Assembly: GCA_016712285.1 (NCBI GenBank)
Contig: JADJRK010000001.1
Location: forward strand, 434,001-498,000
Length of the DNA stretch: 64,000 nt
Source of the DNA: Planctomycetota bacterium
GTDB taxonomy: Bacteria; Planctomycetota; UBA8742; UBA2392
Reading direction: 5' to 3'
The notes below the pieces were generated by a model. The model saw only the letters and a list, made by a program, of their open reading frames with translations, had not been told where the DNA came from and did not search any database. The position numbers were made by a program, and so were the translations under genes. Positions 17,051 to 26,119 of this stretch are shown in pieces; positions within the stretch are counted from its first letter, which is position 1; the number at the start of each line of letters is the position of its first letter.

Positions 17051-17080
17051 AAGTGGTCTCCGCAGCAGGGGAGTCGGGGT

Positions 17081-17920
17081 TCAATCCTTCTTCGGCTCGG
17101 CTGGCCCGGGGGGGATGTCAGCCGGCTCCGTCTGGCGCGCGCTGACCAACACCAGCACCACCTGCTGCCCGCTGCCGACCATGCCCGTGAGCGCAAGCAC
17201 CTTGCCGGGCTCAATCGCGCCCGAGCCCTTGATGCGCTGGGTGAACAGCACCGGCACCTGCACCGTCATCGGCGCGCCGAAGACTTCGATCTGCTGCGTC
17301 GCGATCGGCCGCGCAAGCTCGGCCAGAGTGAGGTCCAGTTCCAACATGAGTTTCGCGCCGTCTGACACTTTAAGCCCCAGCACCATCCCGTCGCTCATCA
17401 CGCTCACCACGGGGTCGGCAATGCGGCTGGCGGAATTGCTGCCCTCGATCTTCGGTACAGGTTTGCCGGCGTGAATTTCATACCCGCTGATGTAAGCCAC
17501 TTCGCTGGTCAACTGGATCGTGCCGGTTTGCCCTTCGAACACCGCAAGCCGCGGCGCGCTGAGCAGGCGGCAATCCTTGCGCTGCTCTACCGCCGCCGTC
17601 ACCGCGTCGATGGCGGCGTCATCCAGCGAGAACGCCCCAACCATGCCGCCCGCGCGCGTGCCGAACAGTTCTTCGGCGGCTTGCGCGGAAAGCTCGACGA
17701 TGCGGGTTTCGATGGTGAAGACCACCGCGTCTTCGTTGTGCTCCTCACTTGAAAACACGGGCAGGTTGTCCAGCAGGTCGTTGCCCGGCTCGCCAATACC
17801 GCCCGAGTAACTGACCTCAAAGCCGGGAGCGGCCGAAAGCTGCACGGAGGGTAGTTTCGACTGCGACGCACAGCCGGCCAGCAGCGCGCACGCTGCGGCC
17901 ATCGTGATGAGCTTGTTCAT
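17081..17920 (-). CDS. Secretin-domain-like lipoprotein
   Basis: This 279-aa protein has lipobox LLAGC (about residues 13-17). The body resembles the secretin core without its N-domains: VVFTIETRIVELSAQAAEEL, then RLLSAPRLAVFEGQTGTIQL (the 'aPrl...ngq.a.i' signature of GspD/PilQ-type secretins), VAYISGYEI, and a late PVLFTQRIKGSGAIEPGKVL followed by ALTGMV and VLVLVSAR. It is too short to form a normal secretin channel. It may be a planctomycete-type standalone secretin-like domain. It is the first gene of a two-gene paralogous pair, divergent from prfB across 178 bp. Confidence 0.6.
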   Translation of the reverse strand: MNKLITMAAACALLAGCASQSKLPSVQLSAAPGFEVSYSGGIGEPGNDLLDNLPVFSSEEHNEDAVVFTIETRIVELSAQAAEELFGTRAGGMVGAFSLDDAAIDAVTAAVEQRKDCRLLSAPRLAVFEGQTGTIQLTSEVAYISGYEIHAGKPVPKIEGSNSASRIADPVVSVMSDGMVLGLKVSDGAKLMLELDLTLAELARPIATQQIEVFGAPMTVQVPVLFTQRIKGSGAIEPGKVLALTGMVGSGQQVVLVLVSARQTEPADIPPGPAEPKKD

Positions 17921-18098
17921 GTGTATCCTCGCAAGGGGTCCTGCGGGGTAGCTGGAATGTTAACGCCTGCCATTGGGCTGTCAGCAGCGAAATGCAAATT
18001 CGCGCGGCCGGATGCCGAAAGACCCGGCCCCTGTGACAGCGACGCGAGATGGTTAGACTGCGGGCTGTGCTGAACCGGCTGCTACCAGGTACAAAGAG

Positions 18099-19230
18099 AT
18101 GCGTGAAGACCTTTTCTTGAAGACTGCCAACCTGCGCGAACGCACAACCAATCTCCAGGTGTCGCTTTGACTACGCTTCGTTGAAGCAGCGCCTTTCCGA
18201 GCTCACAAAACAGACTGAAGTTGACGGATTCTGGGAGCGGCAGGAAGCCGCCCAGGTTGTCGTCGCCGAGTCGCGCCGCCTTCGGGCCGTGCTTGAGCCG
18301 ATCGACGAGCTGATTCACAAGCTCGATGAAATCAAGGCCATGCTCGACCTTGCCGACGAAGCGGGCGACGAAGCCACGTTTGCCGAAGCCGAAAACGAAC
18401 TCAAGGTCGCCGACCAGCTTTACGACAAGCTCGAGAACCAGGCCCTGTTGAACGAGGTGGGGGACGAGGGCAACTGCTACCTGAGCGTACAGGCCGGCGC
18501 CGGCGGCACCGACGCTTGCGACTGGGCGCAGATGCTGTTCGAGGTCTACATGCGCTGGGCGCGCAAGCAGGGCTACGACATCGACATCGTCGACTATCAA
18601 GAAGACGAAGTCGCCGGCATTCGCAGTGCATCGGCCCACATCAAGGGGCCGTTTGCCGCGGGCATGCTGCGCGGCGAAGTCGGCACCCATCGGCTTGTGC
18701 GCATCAGCCCCTACAATGCAGCCGGAAAGCGGCAGACGGCGTTCGCCAGCGTGGACGTGCTGCCCGAGGCCATGGCCGGCGAGATCGACGTTGAAGTCAA
18801 CGAAGCCGACCTGGAGCTGAATTTCTCAAGGGCCGGCGGCAAGGGCGGCCAGAACGTCAACAAGGTGGAAAGCGCGGTGCGCATCACCCACGTGCCCACG
18901 GGGATTGTCGTAAGTTGCCGCAGCGAGCGCAGCCAGCACCAGAACCGCGCCATCGGCATTCAGATGCTCAAGGCCAAGCTGTACCAGATGGAACGCGCCA
19001 AGCGCGACGAAGAGTTGGCCAAGCTGTATGGCGTAAAGGGCGAAGTAAGTTTCGGCCACCAGATCAGGAATTACGTGCTGAACCCGTACCGGCTGGTAAA
19101 GGATGCCCGCACCGGTGTAGAGATAGGCGACGTAGACAGCGTGCTGGCAGGTAACATAGACCCGTTCATCGAGGCCTATCTGAAATGGCACCAAACCCGC
19201 AAGACCCAGGCGGCCAAATCCGGCGCTTAG
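18099..19230 (+). CDS. prfB: Peptide chain release factor 2 (with +1 programmed frameshift)
   Basis: RF2 recognises UGA/UAA stop codons and triggers peptide release. Translation starts at ATG 18099 and runs 23 codons to CTT TGA (18165-18170). A +1 slip skips T18168 and continues as D-Y-A-S, giving 376 aa, close to the usual length. The downstream frame has the peptidyl-transferase motif GGKGGQNVNK with GGQ, and the codon-recognition loop RISPYNAAGKRQTAF, where the usual SPF tripeptide reads SPY. The frame without the shift has no ATG at its beginning. It is monocistronic in appearance, divergent from the secretin-like pair. Confidence 0.96.
18157..18171 (+). promoter_or_regulatory. RF2 autoregulatory +1 frameshift site
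   Basis: AGGTG (Shine-Dalgarno-like, 18157-18161), a 3-nt spacer, then CTT TGA C (18165-18171). This is the geometry of the known prfB recoding signal: low RF2 slows termination at UGA and allows the slip, restoring RF2 synthesis. Confidence 0.93.
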
Positions 19231-19417
19231 GGTAATCCAACGCTTGTCAGTCGTCGCTCCCTGTCCGGCCGGAAACTTTGCGTGTTGGGGGCTTTGCGGG
19301 CGTATCAGCGTGATCTCAACGTTTCCAGCGGCACGTGGGCTTGCGACATAGCCCGTTAGCGATGCTGGAAAGATGGGGGGTGTTGGGTATGATTCCTGTC
19401 CCCTCCTGGAGTACTTG

Positions 19418-21181
19418 ATGCGCCTTTTGCGGCTTGCTGCGGCTTTGGTTCTGCTTGCCCTTTGCATGGGGGTTTCCCCATCCGGGCAGGCTGTTCCTGT
19501 GCCGGTGCCTGTCCCTGAGCCTGCCGCAGGCGTCTCGACGCTTCGTTTCCCGTTCGCAAGCTCGGCACCTGTCCTTGACCCGCACCGCGCCCGCAACGCC
19601 GAGAGCTTTCAAGCCGCCAGCCTGATTTACGACACGCTCTACATGTGGATGCCCGCGACAGACAAGCTGCCCGCGCGCGTCGTGCCCGCGCTGGCCGACG
19701 GCTGGCCCATAGTCAGCGAAGACGGGCTCACGCTGACGATCAAGCTGCGCAAAGGCGTGAGCTTTCACAACCACGCGTGCTTCGGCAAGAATCGCACGCG
19801 CGAACTCACCGCGCGCGACGTCGTGGACAGCCTGAAACGCGTGGCCGTCTGCGGCGAAGAAGGCATGGGCTGGATGATGTACACGCTCATCGCCGGCCTT
19901 GATGAGTACGCTGAAACGGCGCGCGGCGAGCTGGATTACGGCGCCAACGACACAGCCGTCGAAGGCTTGAAGGCCAGCGACGACCTCACGGTCGTGATCG
20001 AAACAACGCGCCCGTACGCGATACTTCCGACGATGCTGGCGCACCCGGGGTTTTCCATTCTTCCGCGCGAGGCGATCAACGGCAACGCCGGCGCGCTAAG
20101 CGAGCGTGCAATCGGCACCGGCCCCTATCGACTGAACGCCTTTGCTGAAAACCGGCTGGTGGTGCTCAAGCGCGTGGCCGAGTACTGGGGTGAAAAGCCT
20201 GCCTATGAACGAGTCGTGTTCAGCTTCGTGCGCTACTGGGAAGGTTTCGTGAACGGCCTGGCCGACGGCACCTACGGCCAGATCCAGGTGTTTCCGCGCT
20301 ACTACGATCAAGTAGTGAAAGACGACAAGCCCGCCGGCGAACTGGTGAACAGCGGCGGCGAAGTGCTGAACGTAAACGAGCACGGCTATTACTTCATGGC
20401 GTTCAACATGCAGGACCCGACCTGGGGCACCCGTGACGCTGACGGCCGCAAGCTGCGGCGCGCGCTGTCGCTGGCCGTTGACCGCGCCGCGTTCATGGAG
20501 AGCGTGGGCTGGGACGCGAAGTGGTATGCCCCGCAACTCGATATCCTGCCCGCCGGCACGCTTTATTCTGACACCGCAGGGCAGAACGAGTACGGCAAGC
20601 AGGACCTCGACGCTGCCAAGAAACTGCTCGACGAAACGAAGTTCAAAGGCGGCGTAGACCCGGCCACCGGCAAGCCGCTGGTGCTCGACCTGCTGTCCAG
20701 CGATGTTGACCTGTACAACGCGATTGTCGCCACGCTGCGCAAGGCGCTGACTTCGCTGGGTATGCGCCTGACCGTGCGTGATGTCGATGGCACGCGCTAC
20801 CGCGAGCAGATGGTCGATGCAGACCAGCAGATGTTCATCGGCGGGTGGTTTCTTGACTACCCGGACCCGATCAACTTTCTGCAGCTGTTCTACAGCGCCC
20901 ACGCGGGCAAGCAGCTTGAGTTCAGCAACAACTCGCGCTATGCCAACCCCGACTTCGACAAGGCCTACGACGCCTACGCCAGCCTGACGCCGAACGAGGC
21001 CAACTTGCCCAAGCTGCGTGAGCTCGCGGCGACCATGACAAAGCTGATTGCCGAAGACCAGCCGACCATTGCCCTCACGCACGAGAAACATGTGCACGTG
21101 CGCCGCGGCGCGATTGACTGGCCCGCGGCTGCGGTGCAGACGTACAACGCCGCCCGCTTCACCCGGGAGAAGTCGGAATGA
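19418..21181 (+). CDS. ABC transporter substrate-binding protein, peptide/nickel (SBP_bac_5) family
   Basis: The 587-aa exported binding protein has a signal peptide (LAAALVLLALCMGVSPSGQA) and a Val/Pro-repeat linker. The SBP_bac_5 fold shows ARVVPALADGWPIVSEDGLT, LTIKLRKGVSFH, LTARDVVDSLKRV, AIGTGPYRL, LRRALSLAVDRAAF and a late GGWFLDYPDPINFLQLFY. These are family signatures of oligopeptide/dipeptide binding proteins. No lipobox is obvious. The start is ATG 19418 with GGAG 6-9 nt upstream. The TGA overlaps the start of a second, larger binding protein, so the two are co-translated. The substrate is presumably peptides but is not determinable here. Confidence 0.9.
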   Translation: MRLLRLAAALVLLALCMGVSPSGQAVPVPVPVPEPAAGVSTLRFPFASSAPVLDPHRARNAESFQAASLIYDTLYMWMPATDKLPARVVPALADGWPIVSEDGLTLTIKLRKGVSFHNHACFGKNRTRELTARDVVDSLKRVAVCGEEGMGWMMYTLIAGLDEYAETARGELDYGANDTAVEGLKASDDLTVVIETTRPYAILPTMLAHPGFSILPREAINGNAGALSERAIGTGPYRLNAFAENRLVVLKRVAEYWGEKPAYERVVFSFVRYWEGFVNGLADGTYGQIQVFPRYYDQVVKDDKPAGELVNSGGEVLNVNEHGYYFMAFNMQDPTWGTRDADGRKLRRALSLAVDRAAFMESVGWDAKWYAPQLDILPAGTLYSDTAGQNEYGKQDLDAAKKLLDETKFKGGVDPATGKPLVLDLLSSDVDLYNAIVATLRKALTSLGMRLTVRDVDGTRYREQMVDADQQMFIGGWFLDYPDPINFLQLFYSAHAGKQLEFSNNSRYANPDFDKAYDAYASLTPNEANLPKLRELAATMTKLIAEDQPTIALTHEKHVHVRRGAIDWPAAAVQTYNAARFTREKSE

Positions 21182-23226
21182 GGCTGAAGCGAACTCTTCC
21201 CGCGCTGGCGCTGCTGGTGTCATTGCTCGGCGCACTGGCCTGGACGTCTGCATGCGGCAGCACCGCTGAATCCAACGCAGCCGAAGACAAGGGCGCAATC
21301 GTTGTGCGGCGTGACGAAGCCGGCGACCCCCGCAGCATGGACCCGCACAAGGCCGGCGACGTGGTCAGCAGCCGCCATTGCGGCATGACGTACGAGTGCC
21401 TGTTTCAGTATGACTATCTTGATCGCCCGGCGCGGCTGATCCCGGCGCTGGCGGCCAAGATGCCGGACTATGACCCGGCCACGCTGACTTACACGGTAAA
21501 GTTGCGCGACGACATCTACTTCCAGGACGACCGCTGCTTCCATGAAGATGCGAGCGGCAAGTCATACCGCGACGAGGGCGAGGGCAAGCAGTCCGATCGC
21601 GGCAAGGGCCGCAAACTGACCGCCAACGACATCGCGTACTCTTTCAAGCGACTGGCTGCGCTGCCTGACAGCGGCGGGTTCTGGGTGATTGAGGGCCAGA
21701 TCAAGGGTCTGGATGAGTTTCGCAACGCGTCGCTGGACAAGTCCAAAGAGGGCCCGCCTGAAGACCCCGACAAGCTCTGGCGCGAGCACCTGAACACAGC
21801 CGTCGTTGAAGGCCTGCGCGTGGTCGATGACCTGACCATCCAGTTCACGCTCAACCAGCCGTACCCGCAGTTCCTGTATGCGATCACGCTTTCCTACGGC
21901 GCCGCCGTCGCCCGTGAAGCCGCCGAGTACTACGGCGAAGACCTGTTCCGCAAGCCCGTGGGCACCGGTCCGTTTGTGCTTACCAGCTGGCGCGCCAACT
22001 GGGAAATCGTCTGGGAACGCAACCCGACGTTTCGCGAAGAGTTCTTCCCGGTGTCCGACAAGCCCGAGCACGCGATGTACAAAGACATCATGGGCAAGCG
22101 CCTGCCCATCGCGGACCGGGTGGACTTCCGGATTATCAAAGAGTCGCAGGCCAGCTTCCTGAACTTCCTGGCCGGCAATATCGACACGTCTGGCCTCGAC
22201 AAGGACCAGTTTGCCGCCGTGATCGCGCAGGGCGAGCTCACGCCCGACATGGCTGCCAAGGGCATCAAGCTGCAGAAGTACGAAGAGCCGACGATCCACT
22301 ACATCAGCTTCAACATGAACGACACCACCGTCGGCGCCCCGGCTGGCGAGAAGGGCCGTGCCATCCGCCGCGCACTGGCGCTGTGCGTGCAGCGTGAAGA
22401 TTACATTGAGCGCTACATGAACGGCCGCGGCAGCCCGGCTTTGCAACTGGTGCCGCCAAGCGTTACCGGCTACCAGAAAGACAGCATTCTCAAGAGCCAG
22501 CGCTTTGACCCTGAAGAGGGCCGCCGCATTCTGCAGGAAGCCGGCTTTGAGGTGCGGCGCAAGGGTACCCGCTATGAAGCCGTGGACACCGCCACGGGCG
22601 AAGTGGTCAGCGTGACGGTGAGTTACCGCAGCACAGCCGAGACCACAAAACAGTACGCGAACTTTCTGGGCGGCCAGGCTGCGCAGGTGGGCATCACGCT
22701 GCAGTCTGAGTTGCTGACCTTCAGCGAGTTCCTCAAGCGCCAGGACGACGGCAAAGGCCAGGCCTACGACGCAGGCTGGGTGATGGATTACCCCGACGCG
22801 CAGAACATGCTGCAGCTGCTGTACGGCCCGAATAAGCCGCCCGGCATCAACAGTGCCGCGTATGCGTCGGCCGAGTACGACAAGCTGTATGAGGCGATGG
22901 CCAAGCTGGACGACGCCTCGCCCGCGCAGCGCGACGAAAAGATGGGGTTGATCCGGCAGATGCACGCGGTGCTGGACCATGACGTGCCGTGGGTGCTGAT
23001 GGAGTTTCGCGTGATTTACGCGCTGTACCACGAGTGGTACCTGCCATCGCACGAGCCGAACCCGTTTGCCTACACGTACTTCAAATTTGCGTACTCCGAC
23101 TCAGGGCAGCGGGCAGAGAAGGCCCAGACCTGGACGGATGCGCCGTTTCTGCCGGGTTTGATTCTGTTTCTGGTGTTGCTAGTCCCGGTGGGGTTGATGG
23201 GCTACAAGATTTCGCGTCAGGGTTAG
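21178..23226 (+). CDS. Second SBP_bac_5 binding protein with C-terminal transmembrane anchor
   Basis: The 682-aa binding protein has an N-terminal export signal ending near TSACGS, which is a possible but non-canonical lipobox. Family motifs include RSMDPHKAGDV, TLTYTVKLRDDIYFQDD, LTANDIAYSFKRL, PVGTGPFVLTSWR, IRRALALCVQREDYI and AGWVMDYPDAQNMLQLLY. Unusually, it ends with a hydrophobic helix (about residues 655-676, LILFLVLLVPVGLMGYK) and a short basic tail, so it should be membrane-tethered at its C-terminus. An extra Lys/Asp-rich insertion occurs around 125-145. It overlaps the upstream SBP by ATGA and is 15 bp from the permease. Confidence 0.88.
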   Translation: MRLKRTLPALALLVSLLGALAWTSACGSTAESNAAEDKGAIVVRRDEAGDPRSMDPHKAGDVVSSRHCGMTYECLFQYDYLDRPARLIPALAAKMPDYDPATLTYTVKLRDDIYFQDDRCFHEDASGKSYRDEGEGKQSDRGKGRKLTANDIAYSFKRLAALPDSGGFWVIEGQIKGLDEFRNASLDKSKEGPPEDPDKLWREHLNTAVVEGLRVVDDLTIQFTLNQPYPQFLYAITLSYGAAVAREAAEYYGEDLFRKPVGTGPFVLTSWRANWEIVWERNPTFREEFFPVSDKPEHAMYKDIMGKRLPIADRVDFRIIKESQASFLNFLAGNIDTSGLDKDQFAAVIAQGELTPDMAAKGIKLQKYEEPTIHYISFNMNDTTVGAPAGEKGRAIRRALALCVQREDYIERYMNGRGSPALQLVPPSVTGYQKDSILKSQRFDPEEGRRILQEAGFEVRRKGTRYEAVDTATGEVVSVTVSYRSTAETTKQYANFLGGQAAQVGITLQSELLTFSEFLKRQDDGKGQAYDAGWVMDYPDAQNMLQLLYGPNKPPGINSAAYASAEYDKLYEAMAKLDDASPAQRDEKMGLIRQMHAVLDHDVPWVLMEFRVIYALYHEWYLPSHEPNPFAYTYFKFAYSDSGQRAEKAQTWTDAPFLPGLILFLVLLVPVGLMGYKISRQG

Positions 23227-23241
23227 AAGGCCAAGGCACGC

Positions 23242-24879
23242 ATGCTCTCGTACGTCCTGCGAAAACTGATGTACATGCCCTTCATTCTGTTGGGGGTCAT
23301 TTTCATCACGTTCGTGCTGTTTCAGATGTCCACGACGCCCGAGTCGCTGGCAAAGATCCAGCTTGGCGAAAAGGCCAGCGCCCGCCAGATCTACGAGTAC
23401 CTGAACGAGAAGGGCCAGGTCTCCTGGACCGAAGCTGGCGACAACAAGCGCGCGCTGCTGGGCCAGGGCGTGCTGGACAACAAGCGCACGCAGTTTTTCG
23501 TGGCCGGCCGGCTTGAAGACATGGTCGAGAAGCGCGACGACCTGCGCGAACGCATCGTGGACCTGGCACGAGAGATTGCCGAAGACGAGGCGGAGGAGCG
23601 GGCTGCCCACGCCGAACTGGTGGGCGACGCCGACAAGCCGTTTCGTCAGTCCGACGACCTCAAGAAACTCAAGCAGGAACTCGGGCGCGCGCTGAAATGG
23701 CAACTTGAGAACCGCATCCAGATCCGCGCGGCCATCCTGGACGCGCGGCGCGTGTCGCAGACGTTGATGCTTCGCCAAAAACTCTCTGCCAGCGGCTTGA
23801 GTGGCCCGGCGCTGAAACAGCAGGTGACCGCGCGGGTGGCTGCATTGCAGGGTGTCGATGCGCACCAGGTAGAAGTGAAGTTTCTGGCCGAGGACCTGGG
23901 AATTCTCCAGGAGGCGGGGGCTCCCCCAGAAGCGATTGCCGTCGCCCAGCAAGCCGTCACCGACGAGAATGCCGCCATCGAGAAGGCAATTGCAGACCAC
24001 GAAGCCGAGGCTGTGGGTCCGGACTCTTCAGGTCCGTCTTTTCTGCGCGCCGACTGGAAGGCGTGCGCCGACATCCGGTCGAAGCTGGCAGACGTGGAAG
24101 GCATTGAGCCCGACCTGAAGTATACCGCTTGGCCCGTGAACTTTGCCTTCTACCTGTGGGACATCGTCACGCTGGATTTCGGCGACACCAACAACCGGCG
24201 CCCGGTGATGGATGTAATCAAGGAAGGCATGTGGCCCAGCCTGGCGCTGGCGATTCCGGGCTTCCTGATTGCCGAGTTGATCGGTGTGTTCTTCGGCCTG
24301 TTTGCCGCGATGTATCGCCAGACGCGCGTTGACCACGTGATCGTCGTCAGCTCGATTCTGCTGATGAGCGTCAACGCGATTGCGTTGATCATGTTCGGGC
24401 AGAAGTTTCTGGCGGCGGACCTGAACTATTTCCCGATCACCGGATACGCCGAGGGTTTTGGCGCAATGCGCTTTCTTGTGCTGCCGATCATCCTGTACAT
24501 CACGATTACGTTCGGCGAGCGGGTGCGTTTCAACCGCATCGTGATGCTGGACGAGACAAACCAGGATTACGTGCGCACCGCCCGCAGCAAGGGGCTCAGC
24601 GAGAACCGGATCCTGTTCAAACACATTCTGCGCAACACGCTGATCCCGTTGATCACGCGCTGGGTGGTGGCGATTCCGTCGCTGTACCTGGGCTCGCTGG
24701 TGCTTGAAACGTTCTTTGCCATCCCCGGGCTCGGCTACATGACCGTGGATGCGATTGCCAACAGCGACGCAAATGTGATTCGCGCCGTGGTCGTCTTCGG
24801 CAGCGTCAGCTTCATGCTGGCGGCGCTGCTCTCCGACGTGCTGTACGCCGTGGTCGACCCGCGCGTGAAACTGAGCTAG
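23242..24879 (+). CDS. DppB/OppB-type peptide ABC permease with a large extracytoplasmic insertion
   Basis: The 545-aa permease is far longer than the usual 305-340 aa. TM1 (about residues 11-30, FILLGVIFITFVLFQMS) matches DppB. Then about 290 residues of mostly charged helical, coiled-coil-like sequence intervene before the core resumes at WPSLALAIPGFLIAELIGVF. The inner-membrane-component motif is intact: QDYVRTARSKGLSENRILFK with HILRNTLIP (EAA loop contacting the ATPase). It ends normally with VDPRVKLS. The insertion sits where DppB has its first periplasmic loop. It is 9 bp from the DppC-like gene. It probably forms a heterodimer with that protein, served by the two upstream binding proteins. 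Confidence 0.9.
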   Translation: MLSYVLRKLMYMPFILLGVIFITFVLFQMSTTPESLAKIQLGEKASARQIYEYLNEKGQVSWTEAGDNKRALLGQGVLDNKRTQFFVAGRLEDMVEKRDDLRERIVDLAREIAEDEAEERAAHAELVGDADKPFRQSDDLKKLKQELGRALKWQLENRIQIRAAILDARRVSQTLMLRQKLSASGLSGPALKQQVTARVAALQGVDAHQVEVKFLAEDLGILQEAGAPPEAIAVAQQAVTDENAAIEKAIADHEAEAVGPDSSGPSFLRADWKACADIRSKLADVEGIEPDLKYTAWPVNFAFYLWDIVTLDFGDTNNRRPVMDVIKEGMWPSLALAIPGFLIAELIGVFFGLFAAMYRQTRVDHVIVVSSILLMSVNAIALIMFGQKFLAADLNYFPITGYAEGFGAMRFLVLPIILYITITFGERVRFNRIVMLDETNQDYVRTARSKGLSENRILFKHILRNTLIPLITRWVVAIPSLYLGSLVLETFFAIPGLGYMTVDAIANSDANVIRAVVVFGSVSFMLAALLSDVLYAVVDPRVKLS

Positions 24880-24888
24880 GACAACGCC

Positions 24889-26064
24889 ATGCCCTGGAGA
24901 GAGGTCATCCGACTGCTGTTGAAGCGCAAGCTGGCCGTGGCCTGCTTTGCCGTCGTGGTGATCTGCGCGTTCATTGCGCTAACCGCGCAGCTGTGGGTGG
25001 CGGATTCCGACCTTGAGTCCAATCCCGGTGTCGACACAGCCGCCAACCTAATCGAGCGCGAGCAACTGCTGCGGTCACAGGAACTGCTGGACGAACATCC
25101 CGACATGACCGAAGCCGAGGCGCGTGCGCAGGCCGACAAGGAAGTGCTAGCCGATCTGGACGCAGACACGCTCACGGTCACTAACCTCAAGCGCAGCTAC
25201 CACCCGCCGACGTGGGTACTGGCCCTGAACGCCGACCACGCGCACTGGAAAGAAACCGCCGTCAAAGATGAGGCGCTTGCGGCCGACCAGCGCTGGGGGT
25301 TCTTCAGCGCTAAGGCGTGGCGCTTTCCCATGGGCTGCGATGTCGAGGGCGTAAGCATCCTGGCCAAGCTGATCCGCGGCCTGCAACTGGCGTTCATCAT
25401 CGGCATCATCCCGACTGTGATCAGCTCAATCATCGCGGTTACGATGGGCCTGATTGCCGGCTACTTCGGCAAGCTGATTGACGACATCATCGTGTTCATC
25501 ATCTCCACCATGGCGTCGATCCCGCTGCTGCTGCTGCTGATTGCGTTCATCCAGGCGGTGCGCAACAGCGAAGCCATCACCCAGTGGTTCGAATTCTTTG
25601 GCCTGGGGGAAGACCAGAAGCACTGGCGCAACATGATCCTTGTGCTGGTCGTGATCGGCTTGACCACGTGGATCGGCCTTTCACGCCTTGTCCGCGCCGA
25701 GGTGATGAAACACAAGAATCGCGAGTACATTGACGCGGCGCGGGCGCTGGGCTACGGCAACCTGCGCATCCTGTTCAAGCACCTGCTGCCCAACGTGTTC
25801 CATATCGTGATCATTTTCTTCACGCTCGGTTTCGTGGGCGCTGTCGGCCTTGAGGTGTTCCTCAGCTACGTCGGCATCGGCGTCGAAGCCAAGCTGCCGA
25901 CCTGGGGCCAGATGATCAGCGGCGGCCGCACCGAACTGCAGCGCGACCCCAGCGTGTGGTGGCCTTTGACTTTTGCCACGGTGGCTTTGTTCGTGCTTTC
26001 GCTGGCGTTCAGCCTGTTCGGCGACGCGCTGCGTGACGCCCTGGACCCGAAACTCCGCACCTGA
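24889..26064 (+). CDS. DppC/OppC-type peptide ABC permease with enlarged first loop
   Basis: The 391-aa permease has TM1 at about residues 14-34, a loop of about 125 residues rich in Asp/Glu (DEHPDMTEAEARAQADKEVL), then the usual five-helix core starting near GLQLAFIIGIIPTVISSIIA. The EAA motif REYIDAARALGYGNLRILFK followed by HLLPNV is intact, and the C-terminus LFGDALRDALDPKLR is classical OppC. The enlarged first loop mirrors the even larger one in the DppB-like partner. No DppD/DppF ATPase gene follows; the next gene is bioD, so the ATPase must be elsewhere. Confidence 0.9.
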   Translation: MPWREVIRLLLKRKLAVACFAVVVICAFIALTAQLWVADSDLESNPGVDTAANLIEREQLLRSQELLDEHPDMTEAEARAQADKEVLADLDADTLTVTNLKRSYHPPTWVLALNADHAHWKETAVKDEALAADQRWGFFSAKAWRFPMGCDVEGVSILAKLIRGLQLAFIIGIIPTVISSIIAVTMGLIAGYFGKLIDDIIVFIISTMASIPLLLLLIAFIQAVRNSEAITQWFEFFGLGEDQKHWRNMILVLVVIGLTTWIGLSRLVRAEVMKHKNREYIDAARALGYGNLRILFKHLLPNVFHIVIIFFTLGFVGAVGLEVFLSYVGIGVEAKLPTWGQMISGGRTELQRDPSVWWPLTFATVALFVLSLAFSLFGDALRDALDPKLRT

Positions 26065-26119
26065 TTGCGCTGCAGTGCTCTCTGGATTTTGCCCGTCCCT
26101 CTGGTAGCGTCGCCGCCCC

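Noticed and set aside
19329..19345. Sigma-54-like sequence GGCACGTGGGCTTGC upstream of the first peptide-binding protein gene
   Set aside because: The GG and GC elements are 13 rather than 12 bp apart, and sigma-54 promoters tolerate spacing changes poorly.
19322..19371. Inverted repeat TTTCCAGC ... GCTGGAAA before the peptide-binding protein gene
   Set aside because: The arms are 8 bp with a 34-bp spacer and no T-tract; too weak to call a regulatory site or terminator.
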